A DNA stretch of 64,000 nt from CAWEWH01 sp963812775 (GTDB taxonomy: Bacteria > Pseudomonadota > Alphaproteobacteria > Rhizobiales > Beijerinckiaceae). Shown here piece by piece: positions 37,816 through 46,159 of the stretch (positions are counted from its first letter, which is position 1; each line of letters starts with the position of its first letter). The DNA is taken from assembly GCA_963812775.1 (NCBI GenBank), contig CAWEWH010000007.1, forward strand, positions 558,001 to 622,000, written 5' to 3'. The notes beneath the pieces were generated by a model. It did no database searches. It saw only the letters and a program-made list of their open reading frames with translations, and was not told where the DNA came from. The position numbers were made by a program, and so were the translations under genes.

Positions 37816-38289
37816 TCATGCCGGCCGCCCGCGCTCTGCCTTGGCGAGGTGCCGCAGCTCCTCGGTGAGCCTCTCCTGCTCGGCCGGCCGGCCATGGAAT
37901 TGCGCCGGTGTGTTCTGGAACAGTTCGATGCGCCAGATGCCATCCCCACCGCGCGATGCGACCAGACCTTGGATGGCGTTGAGGGCCGGATTGATGTCCT
38001 CCTTGCCGGGCGGGATCATGCCTGCGACGGCGCGCAGCAGCGCCGCACCGTCGCCGACTGCACGCACCTCGCGCACCTTGGCGACGAAGCGCCCGGTCGG
38101 GTGGTCCCTGAAAATCGGTGCAAGCTGCGCTTCAATCTCATCGGGCCCATTGGCGATGCTGCCGTCGAAGCCCACTTGCCCGCCTTGCGGCGTATAGAGC
38201 CTCGCCATCCCAGCGGCGTCGCGCCTGTTCCACGCGGCCAAGAGGTCGCCATGGAGGCGCGCGAGGGAATCCAAAGTGTTCGTGCTCAT
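37816..38289 (-). CDS. SnoaL-like/NTF2-fold protein
   Basis: A 157-residue protein with the NTF2-like pattern seen in SgcJ/EcaC-type proteins: an N-terminal helix (LHGDLLAAWNRRDAAGMARL), the YTPQGGQVGFDGS segment, and strands ending in WRIELFQNTPAQFHG. Members are small cone-shaped barrels that bind or turn over small molecules. No function can be assigned. It is divergent from the gene at 38454, and a perfect hairpin (CCGCCCC/GGGGCGG) lies upstream of its start near 38308-38330. Confidence 0.75.
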   Translation of the reverse strand: MSTNTLDSLARLHGDLLAAWNRRDAAGMARLYTPQGGQVGFDGSIANGPDEIEAQLAPIFRDHPTGRFVAKVREVRAVGDGAALLRAVAGMIPPGKEDINPALNAIQGLVASRGGDGIWRIELFQNTPAQFHGRPAEQERLTEELRHLAKAERGRPA

Positions 38290-38453
38290 GCATCACCCGT
38301 GCGGGTTCCGGCCGCCCCTTCGGACATGGGGCGGAGGTCCAGACAGGCTGCAATTATAAAAAATGCGACGCTTGTTGGTAACCCACCGCTAACGCTCGCA
38401 CAGCAAGCGCGTGCAGTCCTGCAACCAACCCGTACCGGCCGCGTCCAACATGT

Positions 38454-38810
38454 ATGGACGTAGCGCTGACCCGCCTCATCCGTCTCAAGTTGCCCGCCGC
38501 CGGCGAGACTGTCGTCAACGGCATCCAGCAGGCCATTGGCCTTATCCGCCAAGATCTTTACCCTGGGGCGGAGAACGAAGGCCATTGGCTCAAGGCCGAC
38601 CTGGCGTTGAGTTCGGCGCTCACCTGGGCCGACCACCGGCTGGTCGATCTGGCCACGCAGGCGGTGGAGGAAGCGCTTGCCTATGAGGGATGGCTGCGCG
38701 GCGCGGCGTCCAGCGAGCGACCCGCGTCGGTGACATCGGGGGCGCGGGACATCTACGCGGCGTTGCGCGAATGGCGGCCGGGCCATCGCCTGTTGACTAT
38801 CCATGGCTAA
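38454..38810 (+). CDS. Unknown 118-residue protein
   Basis: The product begins MDVALTRLIRLKLPAAGETV and is a probably helical soluble protein with the segments WLKADLALSSALTWADHRLV and YAALREWRPGHRLL. There is no signal peptide or membrane segment, and no family is recognised. It precedes a secreted amidohydrolase by 45 bases on the same strand and may be co-transcribed with it. The start lacks a clear ribosome-binding site. Confidence 0.6.
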   Translation: MDVALTRLIRLKLPAAGETVVNGIQQAIGLIRQDLYPGAENEGHWLKADLALSSALTWADHRLVDLATQAVEEALAYEGWLRGAASSERPASVTSGARDIYAALREWRPGHRLLTIHG

Positions 38811-38855
38811 GCCGATCCATGATCGGCCGCCGATCAACAGCCGAATGAGCCTCCC

Positions 38856-39683
38856 ATGCGCCGCCTCGTCCTCGCCGCCTCGCTCGTGGCCGCGCTCGCG
38901 CTCCCGGCACGCGCCGCCGACATGCCGATCTTCGACGCGCACCTGCACTACAACGAGGAAGCGTTCGCCACTTTCCCCCTCGAGCGCGTGCTCGAGCTGT
39001 TCCGCAGCAACAACGTGCGCGGCATCCTCGCCAACAGCCGGCCGAATGCCGGCACCCACAAGCTGCTCGACGCGAAGGCGAGGGGCGACCTTTGGGTCGT
39101 GCCGTTCCTGCGCCCGTACAAGGTGCGAGGCGACCGGGAGACCTGGTTCAAGGACCCGCTGAACTTCGCCTTCATTGTCGAGGAGCTGCCGCGTCGCCCC
39201 TATGTGGGGATCGGCGAATTCCATCTCTCGGCCGCCGAGGCTGGCGGTGACCAGATGCGCCGCCTTGTCGATCTCGCGGTCGAGCGGGGTCTGTGGCTGC
39301 ACGCGCACACCGACGAGGCCGGCATCGCGACGCTGATGCGCCACAACCCCAAGGCCAAGATTGTCTGGGCCCACACCGGCTTCGGCACCTCCGTCGAGAC
39401 GGTGAGCACCATGCTGGCCGCGCATCCGTCCCTTGTCTGCGAGCTGTCCTATCGCGGCGGCATCGTCGAGGGTGGCGATCGCCTCACCGCCGCGTGGCGC
39501 GATCTTTTCACGCGCCATCCCGACCGCTTCCTCCTCGGCTCCGACACCTGGATCAACGAGCGCTGGGCGAGCTACAGCGAACTGATGCGGGGCTATCGCG
39601 CCTGGCTGGCGCAGCTCCCGCAGCCGGTCGCCGAGAAGATCGCCTACCGCAACGCTGAGGCTCTGTTCGGCCGCGGCAACTAG
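38856..39683 (+). CDS. Secreted amidohydrolase (amidohydrolase-2 family)
   Basis: A 275-residue protein with a signal peptide (LVLAASLVAALALPARAAD) followed by the metal-binding opening FDAHLHYN, later GIGEFHLS, LHAHTDEAG, WAHTGFG and LGSDTWIN. These fit the TIM-barrel amidohydrolase-2 fold with His/His/Asp metal ligands. Export to the periplasm is less usual for this family. The substrate is unknown. Palindromic repeat copies follow its stop codon. Confidence 0.88.
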   Translation: MRRLVLAASLVAALALPARAADMPIFDAHLHYNEEAFATFPLERVLELFRSNNVRGILANSRPNAGTHKLLDAKARGDLWVVPFLRPYKVRGDRETWFKDPLNFAFIVEELPRRPYVGIGEFHLSAAEAGGDQMRRLVDLAVERGLWLHAHTDEAGIATLMRHNPKAKIVWAHTGFGTSVETVSTMLAAHPSLVCELSYRGGIVEGGDRLTAAWRDLFTRHPDRFLLGSDTWINERWASYSELMRGYRAWLAQLPQPVAEKIAYRNAEALFGRGN

Positions 39684-39730
39684 CGCCTGATCCCGAAAAG
39701 TGTGCGCGGCCTTCGGACAAAGTCATCGCG
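39683..39730. repeat. GATCCCGAAAAG-type repeat, copy A
   Basis: It reads GCGCCTGATCCCGAAAAGTG, a spacer, then CTTCGGACAAAGTCATCGCG. The two halves are imperfect inverted repeats (CCGAAAAG against CTTCGG). Related copies are at 39808-39850 and 55097-55140. Confidence 0.65.
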
Positions 39731-39807
39731 AAAGACGCCGCCGTGGCCAAGCTTGGCGATGTGCTGGACAGGGTCGGCCAGGCCATGTCATTCAGCGCGC
39801 GGGTGCG

Positions 39808-39850
39808 CCATCTCGAAAAGTGTGGGTGGGTTTCGAACAGGATCATGCGG
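39808..39850. repeat. GATCCCGAAAAG-type repeat, copy B
   Basis: It reads CATCTCGAAAAGTGTGGGTG, then TTTCGAACAGGATCATGCGG, a diverged copy of the element at 39683 and 55097. The gap 39684-39918 is otherwise without a supportable gene. Confidence 0.55.
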
Positions 39851-39918
39851 AATATCAATGCGCGGGATCGCGAAACGTCGCCGTTTGTACAATACCTGCC
39901 TGATGCGAAGGGGGCTCC

Positions 39919-40164
39919 ATGAATCCGGCGTTTGGGAAATTGCTGAATCTATTGGCCAGCATCGTTTCGTTCTCGATGTGCCTGTCGATATTGATGAACA
40001 GCGCCGAGGCCTCTGAGCGGGCGCTGGCGAGCCCGCCGCTCCACGCCGTGCTGTACGGCGCCCTTGCGCTTGCCACGGTCGCCTCGTGGGGCGCCATCCA
40101 TCATTTCGCCAATGAGTTCCTGGCCGCCGACAAACGAGATTCGGTGCGTCGCCGCATGGACTAA
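39919..40164 (+). CDS. Small two-helix membrane protein
   Basis: An 81-residue product after a GGGGGCTCC ribosome-binding stretch. It has two hydrophobic segments (LLASIVSFSMCLSILMNSAE and AVLYGALALATVASWGAIHH) and a charged C-terminus (ADKRDSVRRRMD). No family recognised. Confidence 0.6.
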   Translation: MNPAFGKLLNLLASIVSFSMCLSILMNSAEASERALASPPLHAVLYGALALATVASWGAIHHFANEFLAADKRDSVRRRMD

Positions 40165-40228
40165 GGCGTGCGGAATCCCGAAGGATCGCGCGATTCTTCG
40201 CTGAAGCGCATCATCCGGCTCGCGTCCG

Positions 40229-42151
40229 CTATTCGCAGAACTGCTTGCCCTGGAAGGTGAAGCAGCGCGCGCCGCTTCCGCCACCCCCTGATGGCCGCGC
40301 CGGCACGGCGCGTGCCTCCGGCTCGGCCCGCCGCGGCGGCGCCGCCGCTTGCGCTTTCGCCGGGGCCTTGGCCGGCGGTGCGACGCAGTCGCCGCCCGCC
40401 GTGAGACGTTCGCCCGCCGGGCATGTCTTGGCGACGCACACGCCGCCGCGCGCCACCTCGCGCACCGAGCACACAATGGGGCAAACGCGGCCCTGCCGGC
40501 TCTTTAGCGCGTCGAGGAAATCGTTGCTGGGCAGGTCGGGCGCCGTAAGGCTCGCATGCTTGGCAAATTCGGCCACCGAGCGCGTCGTCGCGGCACCGGT
40601 CCATTTCTCGTCGGCCTTGCCGGCGAAGCAGCCGACCCGCTTCAGCTCTTCCTGGATGGCTGCCACCAGCTTGCCGCCGGAGAGCGCCGGCGCCATCGGC
40701 TTCACGGGGACGTCCTTGGCCGCGTCCTGCGGAGGAAGTGCCGCTTCCTGCCGCGGCAGCGACGGATCGGGGCGCTCGGCACGCTCGCGCTGTTCCTTCT
40801 CCAGCACGCTCAAGCGCTCGAGCACCTGGCGGCGCTCGGTCTCGAGCTTGGCCAGTTCCTCACTGCGCTTGCGCTGGTCGAGCGCGAGCTTGTCGCGCTC
40901 CGCCTGGTCGTTGGCGATCCGCTCCTTCTCGGCCCGGTCGCGAGCCGCCAATTGGTCGGCGAGCTTGCGCCGCTCCGCCTCCAGCTTGGCGAGCTGCTCG
41001 TTTTCGCCAGCCGCACTCTTGGCCGCCTGTTCGCGCGCTGACTTTTCCCGCCCCGCCTGTTCCTGGACGAGCCTGTCGCGTTCCGCTTGCTCGCGCGCCA
41101 CGCGCTCGCGCTCGCCCTTGTCACGCATGGCAAGTTCGTCAGCGGCCTTCTTGCGTTCCAGTTCGAGCCTTGCGAGCTCTTCCTTCAATTGCCGCTCGCG
41201 CTCCGCCTGTTCGCGCGCCAGCTGCTCGCGTTTGATCCCGTCGAGGCGGACGCGCGCGTCGTCGACCAGGAAGCTGTTGGGGAAGCGGGCGATGAAGTCC
41301 TGGTAGGCCTTGGAGTCGGTTGAACCGCGCAGCCTCGTCCAGGCCTGCTGATCGGTCTCCGACTTGTTGAAATAGAACTCGCCAAGCAGCGACAGCGACA
41401 GCTCCGGCGTCTGGCGGCCGCCCGTCGTGCTATTGACCGTGCGCGCCACGCGCCGGAACAGCGTCGCGACTTCAATGCCCGGCTCCTCGATCTCCTTCAC
41501 CAGGGCGGCGGTAAACGGGCTGTTGCGGCCTCTTCCGTCGGCCGCCACCTGGTTGGCCTGCGTCGCGTAGGCAATCACCATTCCCTCGGTGCGGTCGATT
41601 TTGGCGAGCCCGCGCGACAGGCCGAAGTCGCGCGTCCGCGACAGCATGCGCGACAGCTTCTCGGCAAACGGGTTGTTGCGGCAGGCGTCGAGCATGAGGA
41701 TGCGCACGCCCTTGGCGCGTTCCAGCGCGATGAGCACTTCCTCGAGCTTCAACATCTCGTAGGTGAAGCTGAACTCGTCCTCGAGCTTGGCGTCCACGGG
41801 CACGAGATAGTTCTGACCCTGGTACTGCAGGCCGTGGCCGGCATAGAACACCACGGCCGCGTCGGCGCCCTGGGCGATGCGCGAGAAGCGCCCCAGCGCC
41901 TGCTCCATGCTGCGTTTGGAGAGATCCTGCCCGTCCACCACCTCGAAGCCGAGGCGCCTCAGGGCTGCCGAGATGTCGGTGGCATCGTTGCGCGGATTGG
42001 CGAGGGCGGCAGTGGTCTCATAAGCGGCATTGCCGATGACAAGCGCCACCCGTCGCTCGTCCGCCGCCAAGCCGGCATTGACGAACAGGAGCAGTCCCAA
42101 AAAGGCGAATAGATAAGCAAGGGCGCGATAGCCCTTGGAGGATTCAGCCAC
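40229..42151 (-). CDS. Caspase-like (C14) protein with coiled coil, peptidoglycan-binding-like and Cys-tail modules
   Basis: A 640-residue protein from a GTG start with GGAG upstream. Order: an N-terminal signal-anchor (ALAYLFAFLGLLLFVNAGLA); a caspase-like domain (about 34-260) with His106 in YAGHG and Cys157 in LDACRNN, both catalytic residues intact; a short repeat-like linker; a long charged coiled coil rich in Glu/Arg/Lys/Ala; a peptidoglycan-binding-like helical domain (ELKRVGCFAGKADEKWTG); a Cys-rich stretch (CPIVCSVREVARGGVC, KTCPAGERL); a Pro/Ala linker; and the terminal RCFTFQGKQFCE. It is most likely exported or periplasm-facing. The tail recurs in the protein at 24510-24884. The target is unknown. 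Confidence 0.9.
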   Translation of the reverse strand: MAESSKGYRALAYLFAFLGLLLFVNAGLAADERRVALVIGNAAYETTAALANPRNDATDISAALRRLGFEVVDGQDLSKRSMEQALGRFSRIAQGADAAVVFYAGHGLQYQGQNYLVPVDAKLEDEFSFTYEMLKLEEVLIALERAKGVRILMLDACRNNPFAEKLSRMLSRTRDFGLSRGLAKIDRTEGMVIAYATQANQVAADGRGRNSPFTAALVKEIEEPGIEVATLFRRVARTVNSTTGGRQTPELSLSLLGEFYFNKSETDQQAWTRLRGSTDSKAYQDFIARFPNSFLVDDARVRLDGIKREQLAREQAERERQLKEELARLELERKKAADELAMRDKGERERVAREQAERDRLVQEQAGREKSAREQAAKSAAGENEQLAKLEAERRKLADQLAARDRAEKERIANDQAERDKLALDQRKRSEELAKLETERRQVLERLSVLEKEQRERAERPDPSLPRQEAALPPQDAAKDVPVKPMAPALSGGKLVAAIQEELKRVGCFAGKADEKWTGAATTRSVAEFAKHASLTAPDLPSNDFLDALKSRQGRVCPIVCSVREVARGGVCVAKTCPAGERLTAGGDCVAPPAKAPAKAQAAAPPRRAEPEARAVPARPSGGGGSGARCFTFQGKQFCE

Positions 42152-42274
42152 GCTTGAATCTCCAGCCCATTCCCTGGGTGTGTCTTGCCACAAGGGCTCA
42201 CCCTGGAAAAGTGTCACCGCGCAACAGGATTATGCCTGAAGTCCGCGATTTTGACCAGTCGGAAAGGAGAAAGC

Positions 42275-42679
42275 TTAGGGATCGAGGCTGGCGTACTCGG
42301 CCTTGGCTTTGCGCAGCTCTGCCCGCAATTGGTCCACCAGCTTGCGCAGCTTGGCGTTCTCGGCCTCGAGCTCGGCCAGGCGGCTCCCGGGGTCGGCGGC
42401 TGGCGCCTTGGCGGCCGGCTCGGCATTGAGAAAGGCCACGCCGATCTCGTCGGCGTGCCGCCAACGAACTTGGGCCCGATAGTGCGCGTCCTTGCTCGGC
42501 AGATGGAGGTCGAACACGTCGGGCAAGGGTGCAGATCCGGCGACCGCGAGCCGCGCCCCCGTCTGAGACAGGTCGCGGACCAGGCAATCGAAGGACGCTT
42601 GGCCGTTGTTGAACTGGATGCGCCCCTTGATGAAGCTTCGGCTGCGCAACGCGTTGCGTCGGTTATCCATCGTAGCCAT
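42275..42679 (-). CDS. PilZ-domain protein with C-terminal leucine-zipper coiled coil
   Basis: A 134-residue protein: a PilZ domain with RRNALRSRSFIKG and the second motif RDLSQTGARLAV, ending in the strand VRWRHADEIGVAFL, then a coiled coil (LAELEAENAKLRKLVDQLRA) that would dimerise it. This is a cyclic-di-GMP receptor layout with a built-in dimerisation module. The ATG at 42679 follows GGGA; the longer upstream frame is not protein-like. It is divergent from folE. Confidence 0.85.
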   Translation of the reverse strand: MATMDNRRNALRSRSFIKGRIQFNNGQASFDCLVRDLSQTGARLAVAGSAPLPDVFDLHLPSKDAHYRAQVRWRHADEIGVAFLNAEPAAKAPAADPGSRLAELEAENAKLRKLVDQLRAELRKAKAEYASLDP

Positions 42680-42881
42680 GGCGTCTTGTTCCCAGGAAGA
42701 CAATAACTCCAAAGGCTTAAGGAATTCGAACCAGTCCCGGGGCGAGTCCCTTGGCCGACCAACCGGCTCCCGCCGCGTCCGCGGGGGCGCCAAAAATGGG
42801 AAAATTTGCGGCTGGATCGGGCCCCGGGAACCTTTTGGCGGGCACAATCATCCAATGCAACGGTTTTCCGGGAGGGCCTGC

Positions 42882-43508
42882 ATGCATACGACGGTCGAGC
42901 GCCTCAACGAGGCGGTCCAAGACGCCAGTTATGCCGGCACGGCTCCTCGCCCCAACCGTCTGGAGGTCGAGGCGGCGGTCAGGACGTTGATTCGCTGGGT
43001 TGGCGAGGATCCGGGCCGCGAGGGCTTGCGCGACACCCCGGCTCGGGTGGCGCGGGCCTTCAACGAAATATGCGAAGGCTATCTCGAGGACCCCGTCGAA
43101 ATCCTGGGGCGTAGCTTCGAGGAGACGAGCGGTTACGACGAGATGATCCTGCTCCGCAACATCCCCTTTCAGTCCTGCTGCGAGCACCATCTCGCGCCGA
43201 TCGAAGGCGTCGCGCATGTCGCGTATTTGCCGCGCAGCCGCGTCGTCGGCATTTCAAAGCTGGCGCGCCTGGTCGACGTTTTCGCCCGGCGCCTGCAGAT
43301 TCAAGAGCGGCTGACCGCCGAGATCGCGGCCAGCATCGACAGCGTGCTTGAGCCGCGCGGCGTCGGCGTCGTCATCAAGGCGTCGCACGCCTGCATGTCG
43401 CTGCGCGGCGTCAAGAAGCATGGCGTCAGCATGGTGACTTCCCGCCTGCTCGGCAGCTTCCGCGACGATCCTGCCGTTCGGCGGGAATTTCTGGAGGCGG
43501 TGGCGTGA
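42882..43508 (+). CDS. folE: GTP cyclohydrolase I (type IA)
   Basis: The 208-residue enzyme converts GTP to dihydroneopterin triphosphate, the first step of tetrahydrofolate synthesis. Zinc ligands are visible as Cys100 and His103 in SCCEHHL and Cys171 in HACMSLRG. GGAGGG with correct spacing puts the start at ATG 42882, not at the earlier ATGs of the open frame. Its stop codon overlaps the GTG start of the ECF sigma factor by four bases, so the two are translationally coupled, an unusual pairing. Confidence 0.96.
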   Translation: MHTTVERLNEAVQDASYAGTAPRPNRLEVEAAVRTLIRWVGEDPGREGLRDTPARVARAFNEICEGYLEDPVEILGRSFEETSGYDEMILLRNIPFQSCCEHHLAPIEGVAHVAYLPRSRVVGISKLARLVDVFARRLQIQERLTAEIAASIDSVLEPRGVGVVIKASHACMSLRGVKKHGVSMVTSRLLGSFRDDPAVRREFLEAVA

Positions 43509-44272
43509 TAGCCAAACGCGAGCTGACGCTGACGCGCCGACAGGCCGACTTCATCAGTCGGCCGGACGAGGAGCTGGTCGCCGCGACGCGCCGCGGCGAG
43601 GGCGCCGCCTTTGCGGCCATCATGCAGCGGCACAATCGCCGCCTCTATCGCGCCGCCCGCGGCATCCTGCGCAACGACGCGGAGGCCGAGGACGTGGTGC
43701 AGGAGACCTACGTGAAGGCCTACGCGGCACTCGGCGATTTTCGCGGCGCGGCGGGCCTCGCGACTTGGCTCACCCGCATCGTCATCAACGAGGCGCTGGG
43801 CCGCCTGCGGCGCCAGCGCGACACGGAGGAGCTCGATGTCCTCGATCGAGGCGGCGGCGCCGACCTGGCCCGCATCATCGCCATGCCGGGCGTGACCGTA
43901 GCGCCCGACCCGGAACAGGCGCTGGCCCGCGCCGAGATCCGCCGCGTCCTCGAGCGGGCCGTCGACCAGTTGCCGGATCCGTTCCGGCTGGTTTTCGTCC
44001 TGCGTGATGTGGAGGAGATGAGCATCGAGGAAACGGCCGCCCAGCTCGGCGTGCCCGCCGCGACGGTGAAGACGCGCCTGCACCGGGCGCGGCGCCTGCT
44101 GCGCCGGGCCTTGGATGCGCGGCTCGCGTCGGCACTCACCGATGCCTTCCCGTTCGATGGGGCGCGCTGCGCCGGCGTCACCGCCAAGGTGCTGGACCGG
44201 CTCGGCCTCGCGATCGGCCCCGTGCCGGCGACCGCGCGCTCTGCCGCGCAAGATCAGTCGCAAAATCAATAA
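43505..44272 (+). CDS. ECF-type RNA polymerase sigma factor
   Basis: The 255-residue protein has sigma region 2 (FAAIMQRHNRRLYRAARGIL, then DAEDVVQETYVKAY-like text) and sigma region 4 (PDPFRLVFVLRDVEEMSIEE, TAAQLGVPAATVKTRLHRAR). It would redirect RNA polymerase to a stress or envelope regulon. There is no anti-sigma gene next to it, which is atypical, and a C-terminal extension of about 50 residues follows region 4. It starts with GTG inside the folE stop region (GTGA overlap). An inverted GC repeat at 44276-44301 follows. Confidence 0.93.
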   Translation: MIAKRELTLTRRQADFISRPDEELVAATRRGEGAAFAAIMQRHNRRLYRAARGILRNDAEAEDVVQETYVKAYAALGDFRGAAGLATWLTRIVINEALGRLRRQRDTEELDVLDRGGGADLARIIAMPGVTVAPDPEQALARAEIRRVLERAVDQLPDPFRLVFVLRDVEEMSIEETAAQLGVPAATVKTRLHRARRLLRRALDARLASALTDAFPFDGARCAGVTAKVLDRLGLAIGPVPATARSAAQDQSQNQ

Positions 44273-44275
44273 CAT

Positions 44276-44301
44276 AGGGCGCGCTCTTCAATCGAGCGCC
44301 C
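44276..44301 (+). terminator. Inverted GC repeat after the sigma factor gene
   Basis: GGGCGCGCTC, seven bases, then GAGCGCCCC forms a hairpin four bases past the sigma factor stop. No T-run follows; a weak terminator candidate. Confidence 0.4.
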
Positions 44302-44358
44302 CCCGCATCACGGCATCGATGAGTTGCGCGCCGCAAGCGGGGCTTCTAAGCAGCCACG

Positions 44359-46083
44359 ATGCGTGCGCGGGAAGAGTTCGTGAACGTCCTGACGGCTACG
44401 GCGTCGCCGGCCGCCCGCCGCGCCGGCGCCGAGCGGGCGTTGCGCTTCCTCGAAGCGTCGCACACCCGCGCCGTCGTCGTGCTTCTGGCGATCTCGCTCG
44501 CCGCCTTCCTGCCGGGGTTCTTTGGCCTGCAGCCGATGGACCGCGACGAGCCGCGCTTCGCTCAGGCCTCCAAGCAAATGTTGGAGAGCGGCGACTTCGT
44601 CAACATCCGCTTTCAGGACGAGGCCCGCAACAAGAAGCCGGTCGGCATCTATTGGCTGCAGGCCGCGGTCGTTGCGGCTGCCGAGTCGGTGGGCATCCCC
44701 GAGAACCACACCACGATTGGGCTCTACCGGCTTCCCTCGCTCGTCGGCGCGCTGGCGACCGTGCTGCTGACATATTGGGCGGCCCTCGCCATGGTCACGC
44801 GGCGCGGGGCCTTCCTCGCGGCCGCCTTCATGGCGGCCTCGCTCTTGCTCGGCGCCGAGGCACGGCTCGCCAAGACCGACGCGGTGCTCACCGCCTGTTG
44901 CGTCGCCGCCATGGGTGCCTTGGCGCGGGCGTTCTTCGGCCGTGACGGCAGGGCCTCGACCGCCAATGCGCTCGTCTTCTGGGTGGCGATCGGCCTTTCC
45001 GTTCTGATCAAGGGCCCCATAGGTCCGATGATCGCCGCCTTCGCCGTTGCGGCCCTCTCGTGGCGCCAGCGCTCGGCGCGCTGGGTGATGCTGCTGCGGC
45101 CATGGCTTGGCCTCGTCATCGTGGCCCTCATCGTGGCGCCGTGGTTCGTCGCCATTGCCATCGAGACCAAGGGTGCCTTCTTCGCCGAGGCGGTCGGCAA
45201 GGACATGCTTGCCAAGGTAGGAAGCGGCCAGGAGCGCCATTGGGGCCCGCCCGGCACCTATCTCGTCCTCCTCTTCGTTACCTTCTGGCCGATCGCTACC
45301 TTTGCGGCCATCGCCGTTCCGGCGGTGTGGCGGGACAGGCGCAGCGACGTGGTGGCCTTCCTGCTCGCCTGGATCGTGCCGGCCTGGCTTCTGTTCGAGG
45401 CGGTTCCCACCAAGCTGCCGCATTATGTGCTGCCGCTCTATCCGGCCATCGCCATTCTGACGGCGCGCGCCCTCATCGCCGGTCACGTCCAGCCCGGGCG
45501 GCGAGCCGCGCGCGCAACGATACTGCTGTTGTCGTTCGTTCCGATCGCCATGCTGGCGGCGGCCGCCTTTGCAGGAATATGGCTCGGCGACGGCGTGCCA
45601 TTCGTGAGTTTGCCGGTCATCGCCATCGCCGCGTTGCTTGCGCTCTTTGCGGAGTTTGTGTTTCGGCGCGGCAACGCCGTCGGCGCTTCGCTCGTCGCCG
45701 TCCTTGCGGCGGTCGTTGCCTCGATCGCGGTCTTCGGCCTGTCGCACACCATGTTTCGCTCGCTCAAGCTCTCGCCGCGGCTTGCCGAGGTGGCGCGCAC
45801 CCTGGACTGCCCGGGCCCGCGCTATGCCACCGCCGGCTACCGCGAGCCGAGCCTCGTCTTCCTCGTCGGCACCGATCTCGCTTTGCTCGACGGCGCGAGC
45901 GCCGCCGCCTTTCTCGCCGCCGCGCCGTGCCGCATGACCTTCGTGGAAGCGCGCGAGGAGAAGGCCTTCGGCGATGCCCTGGTGAAAAGCGGTGCCGCGC
46001 CGACCCTGGTGACGCGCGTCATCGGCTTCAACATCAGCAACGGCCGCAGGCTCGATATCGGCGTCTATGCCAACCGGCCGTAA
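44359..46083 (+). CDS. PMT/ArnT-type membrane glycosyltransferase
   Basis: A 574-residue protein with a dozen or so hydrophobic segments. The first external loop carries the catalytic-type acidic motif MDRDEPRFAQASKQM, equivalent to the DE motif of ArnT/PMT GT-C enzymes, and a later loop has PTKLPHYVLPLYPA. GT-C enzymes of this type take a sugar from a polyprenyl-phosphate carrier and attach it to lipid A, LPS or protein on the periplasmic side. The next two genes encode a carrier-sugar synthase and a helper, so the three form one pathway. Confidence 0.92.
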   Translation: MRAREEFVNVLTATASPAARRAGAERALRFLEASHTRAVVVLLAISLAAFLPGFFGLQPMDRDEPRFAQASKQMLESGDFVNIRFQDEARNKKPVGIYWLQAAVVAAAESVGIPENHTTIGLYRLPSLVGALATVLLTYWAALAMVTRRGAFLAAAFMAASLLLGAEARLAKTDAVLTACCVAAMGALARAFFGRDGRASTANALVFWVAIGLSVLIKGPIGPMIAAFAVAALSWRQRSARWVMLLRPWLGLVIVALIVAPWFVAIAIETKGAFFAEAVGKDMLAKVGSGQERHWGPPGTYLVLLFVTFWPIATFAAIAVPAVWRDRRSDVVAFLLAWIVPAWLLFEAVPTKLPHYVLPLYPAIAILTARALIAGHVQPGRRAARATILLLSFVPIAMLAAAAFAGIWLGDGVPFVSLPVIAIAALLALFAEFVFRRGNAVGASLVAVLAAVVASIAVFGLSHTMFRSLKLSPRLAEVARTLDCPGPRYATAGYREPSLVFLVGTDLALLDGASAAAFLAAAPCRMTFVEAREEKAFGDALVKSGAAPTLVTRVIGFNISNGRRLDIGVYANRP

Positions 46084-46159
46084 TTTCCTCGATGCAACGC
46101 TCAACTTGCGCCATTGCCGGCCCTGACGCAGGGTGCCACCGCTCTCACGGGAAGCTTGC

